Source of the DNA: Acidimicrobiia bacterium
GTDB taxonomy: Bacteria; Actinomycetota; Acidimicrobiia; IMCC26256; PALSA-610
Direction of reading: 5' to 3'
Length of the DNA stretch: 54,263 nt
NCBI GenBank assembly: GCA_017882905.1
Contig: JADGOO010000037.1
Location: 1 to 54,263, forward strand
The notes beneath the pieces are model-generated. The model was not told the origin of the DNA, did not search any database, and saw only the letters and a program-made list of their open reading frames with translations. Every line of letters starts with the position of its first letter. The stretch's first letter is position 1. Positions 1-7,684 of this stretch are shown piece by piece. A program made the position numbers and the translations under genes.

Positions 1-221
1 CCGGCGCGGCAGCTCACTGCGCACCCATCTCGCTCCTCCGTCGCTCCTGAGCTGCTCCGCTCACGCTTGGCTTGCGCCTACTTCGTCCGGCGCGGCAGCT
101 CACTGCGCACCCATCTCGCTCCTCCGTCGCTCCTGAGCTGCTCCGCTCACGCCTGCCTTGCACCTACTTCGTCCGGCGCGCAGCTCACTGCGCCTTCTTT
201 GGCGGGCGCGGCAGCTCACAC
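1..221. repeat. 86-bp tandem direct repeat with degenerate partial copies
   Basis: Unit 1 (1-86) and unit 2 (87-172) differ at about three positions. A third truncated copy starts at 173 and a further fragment (GGCGCGGCAGCTCAC) lies near 205-218. Each unit carries CAGCTCA and, about 30 nt later, TGAGCTG, so each could fold as a REP-like hairpin. The array may continue left of the window. No convincing coding frame is seen; it is intergenic DNA upstream of flbD. Confidence 0.85.
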
Positions 222-241
222 GGTTCGGCCCGCCGAACCCT

Positions 242-268
242 TCACCGGCCCTGAGGCAGTGCCGATAG
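242..268 (+). promoter_or_regulatory. Candidate sigma-28 (FliA/WhiG-type) promoter for flbD-fliL
   Basis: TCACCGGC (242-249), an 11-nt gap and GCCGATAG (261-268) match the sigma-28 layout TAAA/TCAA-N15-GCCGATAA. The start codon of flbD is about 55 nt downstream of the expected transcription start. Four other sites with the same spacing precede motility genes in this window. Confidence 0.55.
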
Positions 269-330
269 AAGCACGTGAAGCGGCACGCCAGCACCCACAG
301 GACAGCCGCACCGGATCCAGGGACGGACCG

Positions 331-594
331 ATGATCACAGTCACACGACTCAATGGTGGCGCATTCGCGCTCAACCCCGATCTCATCGAGCGGGTGGAGC
401 AGACGCCCGACACGGTGGTCACGCTCGTCGACGGCACGAAGTACGTGGTGCGCGAGTCGGTCGAGGAGATCGTGTACCGAGTGCGCGAAGCGAAGGCGTC
501 AATCATTGCGCTCTCGCATTCGCTCGACCACGCCGAGCCCGGCACCAGCACCCGCGTGCTGCGCGTCGTGCCCGGCCCTGATCGGGAGCACTGA
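331..594 (+). CDS. flbD: Flagellar protein FlbD
   Basis: This 87-aa protein fits the small FlbD family found in flagellar operons of spirochaetes, Firmicutes and actinobacteria. The signature runs through the first 60 residues: MITVTRLNG at the N-terminus, NPDLIERVEQTPDTVV near residues 15-30, then a glycine-containing turn and VVRESVEEIV. The biochemical role of the family is poorly defined. The ATG at 331 was chosen because FlbD proteins begin M-I-x-x-T-R-L-N and a purine-rich stretch precedes it; the open frame runs further upstream into the repeats. The stop is 3 nt before fliL, so the two are probably co-transcribed. In many flagellar operons motA and motB lie between these genes; they are absent here. 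Confidence 0.9.
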   Translation: MITVTRLNGGAFALNPDLIERVEQTPDTVVTLVDGTKYVVRESVEEIVYRVREAKASIIALSHSLDHAEPGTSTRVLRVVPGPDREH

Positions 595-597
595 GTC

Positions 598-1266
598 ATG
601 GCGAAGGCCAAGGCCAAAGGCGGCGACGGCGACGGCGACGCCGAGCCGAAGAAGAAGAAGAAGCCGATCGTTCCGATCGTGGTGGTCGTGCTCGGCCTGC
701 TCGGCGCCAAGATGTTCCTGTTGAAGTCGCCGGCCCAGACGCCCGCCATGATCGACGCGGCGAAGAAGGTCGCGGCGCAGCAGCTCTACAACACGTGCGC
801 CTCGGCAAACCACAAGCCGACGTTGTCCGACGTGGTGTCGGGCAGCACGCCGATCGCTCCGACGACCACACCCGCCAAGGGCAGTGGCGCCGCGACCGAG
901 CGCGGTCTCCCGATGCAGCTCATCGCGACGCACTCCGAGGCCGCGGTTGCCGCGCCCATCGTCGCCGGCATGAGTCCCGTGCTCGAGCTCGACTCGGTCA
1001 CCGTGAACCTTCGCGACGGCCATTACCTGAAGGTGGGCCTGGCGCTGCAGCTCGCACCCGACGTCGACCCGACGGTCGCCAAGGACACCGGTCTCGGCGC
1101 CAAGGCGCTCGACATGGCCCTCGCGGCGCTCGCCAAGCACTCGATGGCCGAGCTCACGCCGCCGACCGAGCGCGACTCGATCAAGGACGACCTCGGCTTC
1201 CAGACCTGCCAGGCCTACGAAGCCAAGGTGCTCACGGTGTACTTCACCGAGTTCGTGATGCAATAG
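598..1266 (+). CDS. fliL: Flagellar basal body-associated protein FliL
   Basis: This 222-aa single-pass inner-membrane protein has a lysine-rich cytoplasmic N-terminus (residues 1-22, including KKKKKP), one hydrophobic segment at about 24-42 and a long extracytoplasmic domain. The last 100 residues carry the FliL-type pattern of a beta strand followed by YLKVGLALQL and a C-terminal VLTVYFTEFVMQ. FliL proteins surround the stator and stabilise torque generation. The alanine/threonine-rich stretch between the membrane helix and the conserved domain is longer than in E. coli FliL. It directly follows flbD with a 3-nt gap and faces a convergent gene ending at 1294. Confidence 0.85.
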   Translation: MAKAKAKGGDGDGDAEPKKKKKPIVPIVVVVLGLLGAKMFLLKSPAQTPAMIDAAKKVAAQQLYNTCASANHKPTLSDVVSGSTPIAPTTTPAKGSGAATERGLPMQLIATHSEAAVAAPIVAGMSPVLELDSVTVNLRDGHYLKVGLALQLAPDVDPTVAKDTGLGAKALDMALAALAKHSMAELTPPTERDSIKDDLGFQTCQAYEAKVLTVYFTEFVMQ

Positions 1267-1293
1267 GCACCACCACGAACCGCACGGCGAAGG

Positions 1294-1779
1294 TCAGCCG
1301 AGGTACAGCACGAGGCTGCCGGCGCCGTAGCCCTCGACGGCGACCTCGTAGGCGCGCCGTCCACGCGGCTGGCGCCACAGCTGCTTGAGCTCATCCGTCA
1401 GCTGGCCCGGGAGCACATGCACCGTTCCAAGGCGCAGGTGCTTCGTGAACTCGCAGTTGAGGCACGTCGCCATGACGTTCAGCACCTCTCGGAAGCCTTC
1501 GAGGCTCGCGTCGAGCACGATGCGCTTCTCGTTGGCTTCCTGCACCGACGCCGCGGCGGCCTCGACCAACGCACCGCCGACCGAGTTGGCCACTGCCGGG
1601 TCGGCGTAGCCGATCACCGCGAGCTGGCCGTCGTCGGTCACGTACTCGGCGAACACTCCGGTCGCGTCGCGCTCAGGGTCGGGGGCATGCGTGCGCTTGA
1701 CACGCGTCGGCGCCGACGCGAGGTCCCCGAGCAACGTCTCGATGGCGTGCTCGTCGGGAGCCGGATAGTTCGTGGCCAT
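1294..1779 (-). CDS. 161-aa CheC/CheX-like protein with ExxN motif, paired with CheY
   Basis: No named family is recognised with certainty. The 161-aa soluble protein is a clear paralogue of the 161-aa product at 23468-23953: both start with a helix containing LLGDL and end with Y-x-V-x-V-x-x-YGAG-x-L. Helix 80-105 contains E98-V-L-N101, the ExxN spacing used by CheC, CheX and FliY phosphatases to hydrolyse CheY-P, and the segment before it (VIGYADPAVANSVGGALVE) could match the strand-helix preceding that motif. I infer a divergent CheC/CheX-fold protein acting on the adjacent receiver. It starts 6 nt after the upstream cheY stop and is the last gene of the minus-strand operon. Confidence 0.6.
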   Translation of the reverse strand: MATNYPAPDEHAIETLLGDLASAPTRVKRTHAPDPERDATGVFAEYVTDDGQLAVIGYADPAVANSVGGALVEAAAASVQEANEKRIVLDASLEGFREVLNVMATCLNCEFTKHLRLGTVHVLPGQLTDELKQLWRQPRGRRAYEVAVEGYGAGSLVLYLG

Positions 1780-1785
1780 GATCTG

Positions 1786-2145
1786 CTACACGAACGGAGC
1801 GAGGCACCGCGTGAAGTCGTCGGCGCCGAACGGCTTCGTGATCATGAAGGCCGCTCCGGCGTCGAACGCCCGGTCCTTGAAATCGGGAGAGCTCTCGGAG
1901 GTCACGAAGCCCAGCGGCACCGTGACGCCCTCGGCGCGCAGCGCCTCGAGGAGCTCGATGCCGGTCATCTCCGGCATGTTCCAGTCGGACAGGACTACGT
2001 CGGGTGCCGCGGCGCGGATCGCTTCGAGCGCCTCGCGCCCGTTCTCGGCTTCGACGATCTCGCAACCTTCGAAGCCGGCCTGCGCGACATGGCGTTTCAC
2101 GATCATTCGCATCGCGCGACTGTCGTCAACGATCAAGATCTTCAT
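1786..2145 (-). CDS. cheY: Chemotaxis response regulator CheY
   Basis: This stand-alone receiver domain of 119 aa has all catalytic residues: the acidic pair D7-D8, phosphoacceptor D54 in SDWNMPEMTG, T82 in FVTSE and K104 in TKPF. CheY proteins are phosphorylated by CheA and carry the signal to the flagellar switch. The start overlaps the stop of the upstream cheX-like gene by 4 nt (ATGA at 2142-2145), implying translational coupling of receiver and phosphatase. It is one of three CheY-like proteins here; the one at 5449-5823 shares the DWNMP core. Which of them drives the switch cannot be told from sequence. Confidence 0.92.
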   Translation of the reverse strand: MKILIVDDSRAMRMIVKRHVAQAGFEGCEIVEAENGREALEAIRAAAPDVVLSDWNMPEMTGIELLEALRAEGVTVPLGFVTSESSPDFKDRAFDAGAAFMITKPFGADDFTRCLAPFV

Positions 2146-2627
2146 GCGATCACCGCTGCTTTGCTCGCGCGCTCGTAGATCTCCACGGAGAACACCGATG
2201 CGCCACGCTGATAGGTCACGCCGACCGCCGGAGTCGCCCCGGGGATCCCGAGCAACAAGTGCGACCCCTGCACCACGGTCGGCAGCGACAACGCTGTCGT
2301 GGCAGGGAGGAGCGGTTTCACATTGCCGGCGATCATGTTCGCGAGCTCGCCGAGTGCGTCGGCGAGCTCGTCGGCGGCCACACGGTCGACCTCGCAGCCG
2401 AACATCGCCGCGGCGGCTTCGTTGCCGATGCTCTCGTCGCAACCGATCACGAGCGCTCCCGACCACTCGCCGGTGAACTGCACCGAGGCGCCGATCGCAC
2501 AACGCGATGGCGTCACGTCGGAGACCGCATCGCGCGGCGCGATCTCACCGAGGTCGAGGCCGAGCATCATGCTCGTTGCTCCTTCGACGATCTCGGCGAG
2601 GTCGGGCTCACTCACGGTGACGTGCAC
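2142..2627 (-). CDS. cheX: CheX-type CheY-P phosphatase
   Basis: This 161-aa protein matches the CheC/CheX/FliY phosphatase fold. The catalytic helix 86-100 carries E94-L-A-N97 followed by MIAGNVKP, the family ExxN signature, and it is preceded by strands with the pattern FTGEWSGALVIGCD. CheX removes phosphate from CheY-P; no CheZ or separate CheC is seen here. The GTG start at 2627 is preceded by a strong AGGAGG six nt upstream. The stop overlaps the next cheY by 4 nt. An alternative call is a divergent CheC; the single ExxN motif and the length favour CheX. Confidence 0.75.
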   Translation of the reverse strand: MHVTVSEPDLAEIVEGATSMMLGLDLGEIAPRDAVSDVTPSRCAIGASVQFTGEWSGALVIGCDESIGNEAAAAMFGCEVDRVAADELADALGELANMIAGNVKPLLPATTALSLPTVVQGSHLLLGIPGATPAVGVTYQRGASVFSVEIYERASKAAVIA

Positions 2628-2654
2628 GTTTGGCCTCCTGGAAGGAATGGTCGG

Positions 2655-3428
2655 CTAGGTCGCCGGCTCGAAGATCTCACTGATGCGGATGGCGAACTCG
2701 TCGTCGACCACCACGATCTCGCCACGTGCGATCGGAGTGCCGTTCACGAGCACGTCGACCGGTTGGTTGGCGAGACGATCGAGGTCGATCACTGCGCCGG
2801 AACCAAGAGCCAGGACGTCGCGCACCGTCATACGGCAGCGCCCGATCTCCGCCGTGACGCCCATCTCGACGTCGGCGAGCACGAGCGGCGATTCTCCGGC
2901 CAGCATGATTCGGCCCGGCTGCGAGGTGCGACCACGGCCCGGCGTCGCGCGCGGCGCTGCTTCGGGCGCCTCATCGGCCGCGCCGAGGAACGCCACGAAG
3001 CACGCCACCGGCTGTGTGCCGTCGAGGATCGGGAACACGACCAGCTCGGCCGCGCCGGCCAACCAGTCGAGATCGCGTTCGAGCGCGCGCTGCACGTCGA
3101 GTCGCTGCGAGGCGACCGAGCCGAGCGTGACGGCCGCGGCTTCGAGACCGGGCCGGCACGCGCTGGAGAACATCTCGTCGGCCGCGGAGGCCTCGAGGGA
3201 TTCTCCGAACGCCGCGGTTGCGACGACGGCCACGCTGCCCGCCGCGACTCCGTCGCTGGTGAACGACATCACCACGACGCGCAGATGGTCGTCGCGGAGC
3301 ACGTCGTGGACCGAGGCGCGGGGCATTCCCACCGCGAGGATCGTGTCGGGTCCGAGCGCGTCCTCGAGCGCGGTCACGCAGGCCAGCGGCGCGCCTGGGT
3401 CGGCCAAGAGTGCGGGCGACAACGTCAT
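2655..3428 (-). CDS. FliN-family switch protein, second copy
   Basis: This 257-aa protein is a paralogue of the fliN product at 13441-14316. The last 80 residues form a SpoA (FliN/FliM C-terminal) domain: DVEMGVTAEIGR, MTVRDVLAL, GAVIDLDRLANQPVDVLV and NG-x-x-IARGEIVVVDDEFAIRI. The first 170 residues form a separate domain shared with the paralogue (ILAVGMP, then a strand-helix pattern and VVFPILDGTQPV), distantly like the CheC/FliY fold but without an ExxN motif. FliN builds the C-ring. The ATG at 3428 was chosen for its GGAGG and because the shared domain begins just after it; upstream residues of the open frame look non-coding. Its place inside a chemotaxis operon suggests a CheY-P-contacting or alternative C-ring subunit. 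Confidence 0.82.
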   Translation of the reverse strand: MTLSPALLADPGAPLACVTALEDALGPDTILAVGMPRASVHDVLRDDHLRVVVMSFTSDGVAAGSVAVVATAAFGESLEASAADEMFSSACRPGLEAAAVTLGSVASQRLDVQRALERDLDWLAGAAELVVFPILDGTQPVACFVAFLGAADEAPEAAPRATPGRGRTSQPGRIMLAGESPLVLADVEMGVTAEIGRCRMTVRDVLALGSGAVIDLDRLANQPVDVLVNGTPIARGEIVVVDDEFAIRISEIFEPAT

Positions 3429-3501
3429 TGGGAAGTTCCTCCAAGCCGACCATTCGTGAATCGGCACAGAACAAGGCTGGTTGAGAGGCAGATCGGGTGC
3501 A

Positions 3502-4317
3502 TCAGCGGGGCCGATACCAGATGGCGCGGCCTTCACGCTCCGTGACATAGCCGTCGTGGACGTTCGACAGGGTCTCGGCCGACCCGAGGAAGAGGTAGCC
3601 ATCGGGAGCGAGCACGCGCTTGATCCTGTCGAGCAAGGTGCGCCGTGTCGGCACGTCGAAGTAGATGAGCACGTTGCGCAGGAATACGACGTCGAAGCGG
3701 TCGAGCGTCGGCCAGGGCGCGATGAGGTTCAGCTGCGCGAAGTCGACCATCGCCCGGAGCTCCGGCTTGACCCGCCACGCCAGCCCGTCGCGATCGAAGT
3801 GCCGGCTGAGCATGTTCGCGGGGAGGCCCCGGTTCACCTCGAGCTGGGTGTAGCCCGCGGAGCGCGCCTTTTCGAGGACGGTCTCGGTGATGTCGGTCCC
3901 CCAGATCTTCGCGTCCCACCTGGCCATGTCGGGTATCTGTTCGCGCATCACCATCGCGATCGAGTACGCCTCCTGGCCGGTCGATGCGGCGGCGCTCCAC
4001 ACGCGCAGTCGGTGGGTCGCAGCCCTCGAGCGCGCGAGCGCGGGCAGTACCGCGTCGGCCAACCCGCCGAACGGGTGCACATCGCGAAAGAACGATGTCT
4101 CGTTCGTCGTGAGCGCTTCGACGACCTTCGTGCGCAGCTCCGGGGAGCCTCGACGCAGCTGGTCGACCACGGCACTGATGTCTTCGAGCCCGGCGGCCCG
4201 GGCGACCGGCGAAAGGCGCGCCTCGATCAAGTAGTTCTTGTTCTCGCCGAGCACGATCGCGGCTTCGCGCTTGATGAGCTCGCGCACGTAGAGGAGATCG
4301 GAGCTGGAAGCGGCCAT
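3502..4317 (-). CDS. cheR: Chemotaxis protein methyltransferase CheR
   Basis: CheR transfers methyl groups from S-adenosylmethionine to glutamates of chemoreceptors. The 271-aa product has the N-terminal helical domain (1-75), the TNETSFFRD loop, a SAM-binding motif reading VWSAAASTGQEAYSIAM, an acidic strand end (IWGTDI), and FLRNVLIYFD followed by YLFLGSAETL, all characteristic of CheR. The start at 4317 shares one base with the cheB stop (TGATG), so the long upstream open frame is not coding. No C-terminal receptor-tethering TPR region is present. Confidence 0.93.
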   Translation of the reverse strand: MAASSSDLLYVRELIKREAAIVLGENKNYLIEARLSPVARAAGLEDISAVVDQLRRGSPELRTKVVEALTTNETSFFRDVHPFGGLADAVLPALARSRAATHRLRVWSAAASTGQEAYSIAMVMREQIPDMARWDAKIWGTDITETVLEKARSAGYTQLEVNRGLPANMLSRHFDRDGLAWRVKPELRAMVDFAQLNLIAPWPTLDRFDVVFLRNVLIYFDVPTRRTLLDRIKRVLAPDGYLFLGSAETLSNVHDGYVTEREGRAIWYRPR

Positions 4318-5435
4318 CAGCTCGTCCTCGCGCGCAGCTCGGCCGGGCGAACGGTTGGGCGAACGGCCGGGCGGCCGATCGCGGTGCGGCGCACGAGCTC
4401 GGGCACGACCTCGGCGAGCGGCAACACGCGCTGGGCGAGACCGGCACGCACCACGGTGCCCGGCATCCCCCACACCACGCTGGTCTCTTCGTCCTGGGCG
4501 ATCACAAGACCACCCGCATCGGCGATCGCCTGTGCGCCACCCGACCCGTCGGTGCCCATGCCCGTGAGCACGAATCCACATACGTGCGAGCCGAACACGG
4601 CGACCGCCGAACGGAACAACGGATCGGCGGAAGGTCGACACGAGTGCTCAGGGGGCGCGTCGTTCAGCACGGTCACGACCTTCGTACCGACACGTGCCAC
4701 TTCGAGATGACGACCGCCGGGCGCGATGTAGACGTTGCCGGCAAGCACCGGCTCACCGGCGACGGCCTCGCGCACGTGCACGTTCGCGGCACGGTCGAGC
4801 CGCTCGGCGAGCAGCCGGGTGAACGTCGGCGGCATGTGTTGCACCACGAGGATCGGCACGCCGATCTCGCGAGGGATGGCCGGAACGATGTCTTCGAGCG
4901 CTCGGGGACCGCCGGTCGACACAGCCACGACGACGCAGTCGACGCGCTGCGCCTGGCGCGGCGCAGGCGAGGCGCCGCGCGGTCGCACCGCCGGGAGACC
5001 CGGTGCGCCGGGCGAGACACGGGCGGCGCGAGCGCCGAGGGCGAGCAGCTTCGGGATGAGCGAGCCGCGCACCTGCGCGCGCGCCCCGGTGAGGCCTCCC
5101 GGCCCACTGGGCTTGGCCACGAAGTCGGATGCGCCGAGCGAGAGCGCTTCGAGCGTGGCCGCACCACCCTCCACGGTCAGCGTGGAGAACATGACGATCG
5201 GCAGCCGCGGGTGCTCCCGGCGCAGCGCGGCGACCGCCTCGAGCCCGTTCATCACGGGCATCTCGACGTCGAGCGTCACCACATCGGGGCGCAGCTCGTT
5301 GGCGAGCTCGACGGCCCGACGGCCGTTCTCGGCGATCCCCACAACGCTCAGGCCGGGCTCGTTGTTGATCACGTCGGCGACCAGACGGCGGATGACGGCC
5401 GAGTCGTCGGTGACGAGCACCTTGATGTCTCTCAC
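4317..5435 (-). CDS. cheB: Protein-glutamate methylesterase CheB
   Basis: This 372-aa protein has the usual two CheB domains. The receiver (1-125) has the acidic pair D10-D11, phosphoacceptor D56 in TLDVEMPVMNG and K at FVAKP. An alanine/proline-rich linker joins it to the C-terminal methylesterase (about 165-350) with the serine in VVAVSTGGP, the histidine in VVQHMPP and the aspartate in LTGMGTDGS. CheB demethylates and deamidates receptors, opposing CheR, and is activated by CheA phosphorylation. It overlaps cheR by one base and lies 13 nt after cheY. CheD is not seen in the window. Confidence 0.94.
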   Translation of the reverse strand: MRDIKVLVTDDSAVIRRLVADVINNEPGLSVVGIAENGRRAVELANELRPDVVTLDVEMPVMNGLEAVAALRREHPRLPIVMFSTLTVEGGAATLEALSLGASDFVAKPSGPGGLTGARAQVRGSLIPKLLALGARAARVSPGAPGLPAVRPRGASPAPRQAQRVDCVVVAVSTGGPRALEDIVPAIPREIGVPILVVQHMPPTFTRLLAERLDRAANVHVREAVAGEPVLAGNVYIAPGGRHLEVARVGTKVVTVLNDAPPEHSCRPSADPLFRSAVAVFGSHVCGFVLTGMGTDGSGGAQAIADAGGLVIAQDEETSVVWGMPGTVVRAGLAQRVLPLAEVVPELVRRTAIGRPAVRPTVRPAELRARTS

Positions 5436-5448
5436 GGCTGCCTTGGCT

Positions 5449-5823
5449 CTAGGTGGCCGAGGCGCGCACGAGGGCGACCTTGTCGGCCAGCACTTGCGGG
5501 GTGAACGGCTTCATCACGTACTCATCGGCACCGGCAGCGAGCGCGGCGTCGATGCTTTCACTCGACGTCTCACTCGTCACCATGATCAAGGACATCGCCT
5601 CGTAACAACGCTCGCCGCGAACGGCCCGCACGAACTCCACGCCGGACATCACGGGCATGTTCCAGTCGACGAAGGCCACATCCGGAAGCGGCGCGGATTC
5701 GAGCGCTGTCAGGCCCTCGGCACCGTTGCCCGCTTCTGTGAACTCGTCGAAGCCGCATTCGAGGAGCGCGCGGCGCAAGATCATGCGCATCGCCCTCGAG
5801 TCGTCAACGATCAGCGCCCTCAC
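5449..5823 (-). CDS. cheY: Chemotaxis response regulator CheY
   Basis: This 124-aa stand-alone receiver has a complete catalytic set: D7-D8 in IVDDSRAMR, D53 in FVDWNMPVMSG, a threonine in MVTSET and a lysine in YVMKPF. The GTG at 5823 was chosen because GGAGG lies seven nt upstream; an in-frame ATG eight codons earlier would place that Shine-Dalgarno inside the gene. It follows the receptor gene by 88 nt and precedes cheB by 13 nt, a classical adaptation cluster. It is close in sequence to the receiver at 1786-2145, pointing to duplication. Confidence 0.9.
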   Translation of the reverse strand: MRALIVDDSRAMRMILRRALLECGFDEFTEAGNGAEGLTALESAPLPDVAFVDWNMPVMSGVEFVRAVRGERCYEAMSLIMVTSETSSESIDAALAAGADEYVMKPFTPQVLADKVALVRASAT

Positions 5824-5911
5824 CGATACCTCCGAGTAGCCGCCCACCGGCTCATCGAGCAGCCGATCGAGCGCGTTTCGTGTCTTGGTCCCTCACGGCG
5901 GTCCGTACTGC

Positions 5912-7468
5912 TCAGATCTCGAACTGTCCCACGAGCTCGCGCAGGCTGAGCGACATCGACGCGAGATCGCCGGCCGAAGCGAGGGTCTGACTCGCGCCTT
6001 GCGCGGCTTCTTGCGCGGCGGTCGCTACGCCAGTGATGCTGCGCGCGATCTCGGCCGTTCCGCTGGCCGCTTCGCTGATACTGCGGCCGATCTCGTTCGT
6101 GGTGACCGATTGCTCTTCCACCGCCGCCGCGATCGCGCTCTGGAGCGCATTGATGCGATCGATGATCGTCATGATCTCGCCGACCGATCCGATCGCCTGG
6201 CGAGTGTCGGCCTGGATGGTGGTGATCCGCTGCGAGATGTCCTCGGTGGCCCGCGTGGTGCTCGATGCGAGCTCCTTCACCTCGTTGGCGACCACCGCGA
6301 AGCCCTTGCCGGCATCGCCGGCCCGAGCGGCTTCGATCGTCGCGTTGAGCGCAAGCAGGTTCGTCTGCTCGGCGATCGATGTGATCACGCCCACAACGTT
6401 GCCGATCTCGGTGCTGCTGTGATCGAGCCGACCGATGTTGTCGTTCACCGTCTGCGCCATCGACGCGGCCTCGAGCGCCACACCGGCAGCGTCGCTCGCG
6501 CTCTTCGAGATCTCGTTGATGCTCGCCGAGAACTCCTCCACCGCGGCCGCGACCGTGTTCACGATCGCGCTGACCTGCTCGCTCGCGGCGGAGACCACAC
6601 CCGACTGCGTCGAGGTTTCTTCGGCGCTTCCGGCCATCTGATTGCTCACGGCCGAGAGCTCGTCGGACGCACCCGCGAGCGTCTGCACCGTGGCGTCGAT
6701 CGTGCCAAGGGCGTCACGCATCGCGCGCAGCGCAGTGTTGAGCGACGTGGCCATCTCGCCGATCTCGTCGTCCGAGGTGACATCCAGCTCGGTGGAGAGC
6801 TTGCGCTTTGCCACATCGCCGAGGAGCCCGACGGTCTTGCGCAACGGCACTGTGATGGACCGGCTGATCCGCCATCCGAGGAGCACCACGATGGCCGTGG
6901 CGATCAGGATGGCGACGACGATCTCACGCTTCGTGGTGTCGGCCGTGGCCTGCGAGGTTCGCGCGATCTGAGCGGCCTGATCCTGGAGATGCTTCGAGAG
7001 GGAATCGATCCTCGGCGTCACGTCGTTGAAGGCTTGTTGAAATGCATCGAGCGTGGTGTTCCCGGTCGCAGCCGTGTTCGCCGCGGCGACGAGCGCGGCA
7101 ATCGGCGCTTCGAGGTCACCTGCCTCCCGGCTCAACGCCGGTGACACATTGGCGGCCTTGACCTCGGCGACCTTGGCCACCAGCGTCGCTTGGTCGTCGT
7201 GGAGCGCCGCGATCGCCGGATCGTGCTGCGGCGTGCCGGCGTAGCGCTGCGCCATGAGCACATCGGACTGGACGTTGTCGTGCGACGCGTCGACCTCGGC
7301 CATCGCCGCCTGGCCGCTGTTGGCCGCTTCCACACCGCGCAGCCCGCTGCTCATCGAGTTCGTTCCGCGGGTGCCGACCACGCCGACCACGAGGCCGACG
7401 ACGAGCGCGAGCGCGCTCAGTGCCGCGAGCTTGCGAGCAACGGTCCAGCGCAGCTTGGTGAAGTTCAT
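5912..7468 (-). CDS. Methyl-accepting chemotaxis protein
   Basis: This 518-aa transmembrane receptor has a basic N-terminus and first membrane helix (about 10-33), an alanine-rich periplasmic helical sensor (about 35-180), a second membrane helix ([16 protein letters not shown]), a HAMP domain and a cytoplasmic coiled-coil. The signalling hairpin tip reads [18 protein letters not shown], nearly invariant in MCPs, followed by [15 protein letters not shown]. The ligand is unknown. No C-terminal CheR-tethering pentapeptide is present. The ATG at 7468 gives a normal inner-membrane start with GGAG upstream; the longer open frame upstream is antisense to cheA. It is the first gene of the minus-strand operon and has a sigma-28-like promoter at 7519-7545. 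Confidence 0.93.
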   Translation of the reverse strand: MNFTKLRWTVARKLAALSALALVVGLVVGVVGTRGTNSMSSGLRGVEAANSGQAAMAEVDASHDNVQSDVLMAQRYAGTPQHDPAIAALHDDQATLVAKVAEVKAANVSPALSREAGDLEAPIAALVAAANTAATGNTTLDAFQQAFNDVTPRIDSLSKHLQDQAAQIARTSQATADTTKREIVVAILIATAIVVLLGWRISRSITVPLRKTVGLLGDVAKRKLSTELDVTSDDEIGEMATSLNTALRAMRDALGTIDATVQTLAGASDELSAVSNQMAGSAEETSTQSGVVSAASEQVSAIVNTVAAAVEEFSASINEISKSASDAAGVALEAASMAQTVNDNIGRLDHSSTEIGNVVGVITSIAEQTNLLALNATIEAARAGDAGKGFAVVANEVKELASSTTRATEDISQRITTIQADTRQAIGSVGEIMTIIDRINALQSAIAAAVEEQSVTTNEIGRSISEAASGTAEIARSITGVATAAQEAAQGASQTLASAGDLASMSLSLRELVGQFEI

Positions 7469-7518
7469 GTGATGCTCCGTCCACGGGCGGTCTCGACCGC
7501 CACTGAGATTCGGAGCCC

Positions 7519-7545
7519 TCATCGGAATCGCCGGTCTGCACCTGA
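7519..7545 (-). promoter_or_regulatory. Candidate sigma-28 promoter for the MCP-cheY-cheB-cheR operon
   Basis: Reading the minus strand, TCAGGTGC (7545-7538), an 11-nt gap and TCCGATGA (7526-7519) follow the layout of the flbD and flhA sites. The receptor start codon is about 50 nt further on. Confidence 0.5.
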
Positions 7546-7684
7546 GGGCTGCCGGTCGCCGTTGTTGGACGAGGCCATACTCGTTCAACGTCCTCAGCAA
7601 TGGCGTTCGGCCGACGATGAATCCGCCATCGAGTGCCGGTGGGGCACCGTCACGAAGCGCGCGGCGCGTGAGCTGAGGAGACCG

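Noticed and set aside
1-330. CRISPR array
   Set aside because: The repeats are 86 bp and directly abutting, with no unique spacers and no cas genes nearby.
7585-7617. Sigma-28 promoter for cheA (TCAA ... GCCGACGA)
   Set aside because: The spacing is 25 or 16 nt between the starts of the boxes instead of 19 as in the other five sites, so I do not call it.
7190-7684. 165-codon N-terminal extension of cheA
   Set aside because: It runs through the region antisense to the MCP and through the divergent promoter; HPt domains begin at the chosen ATG.
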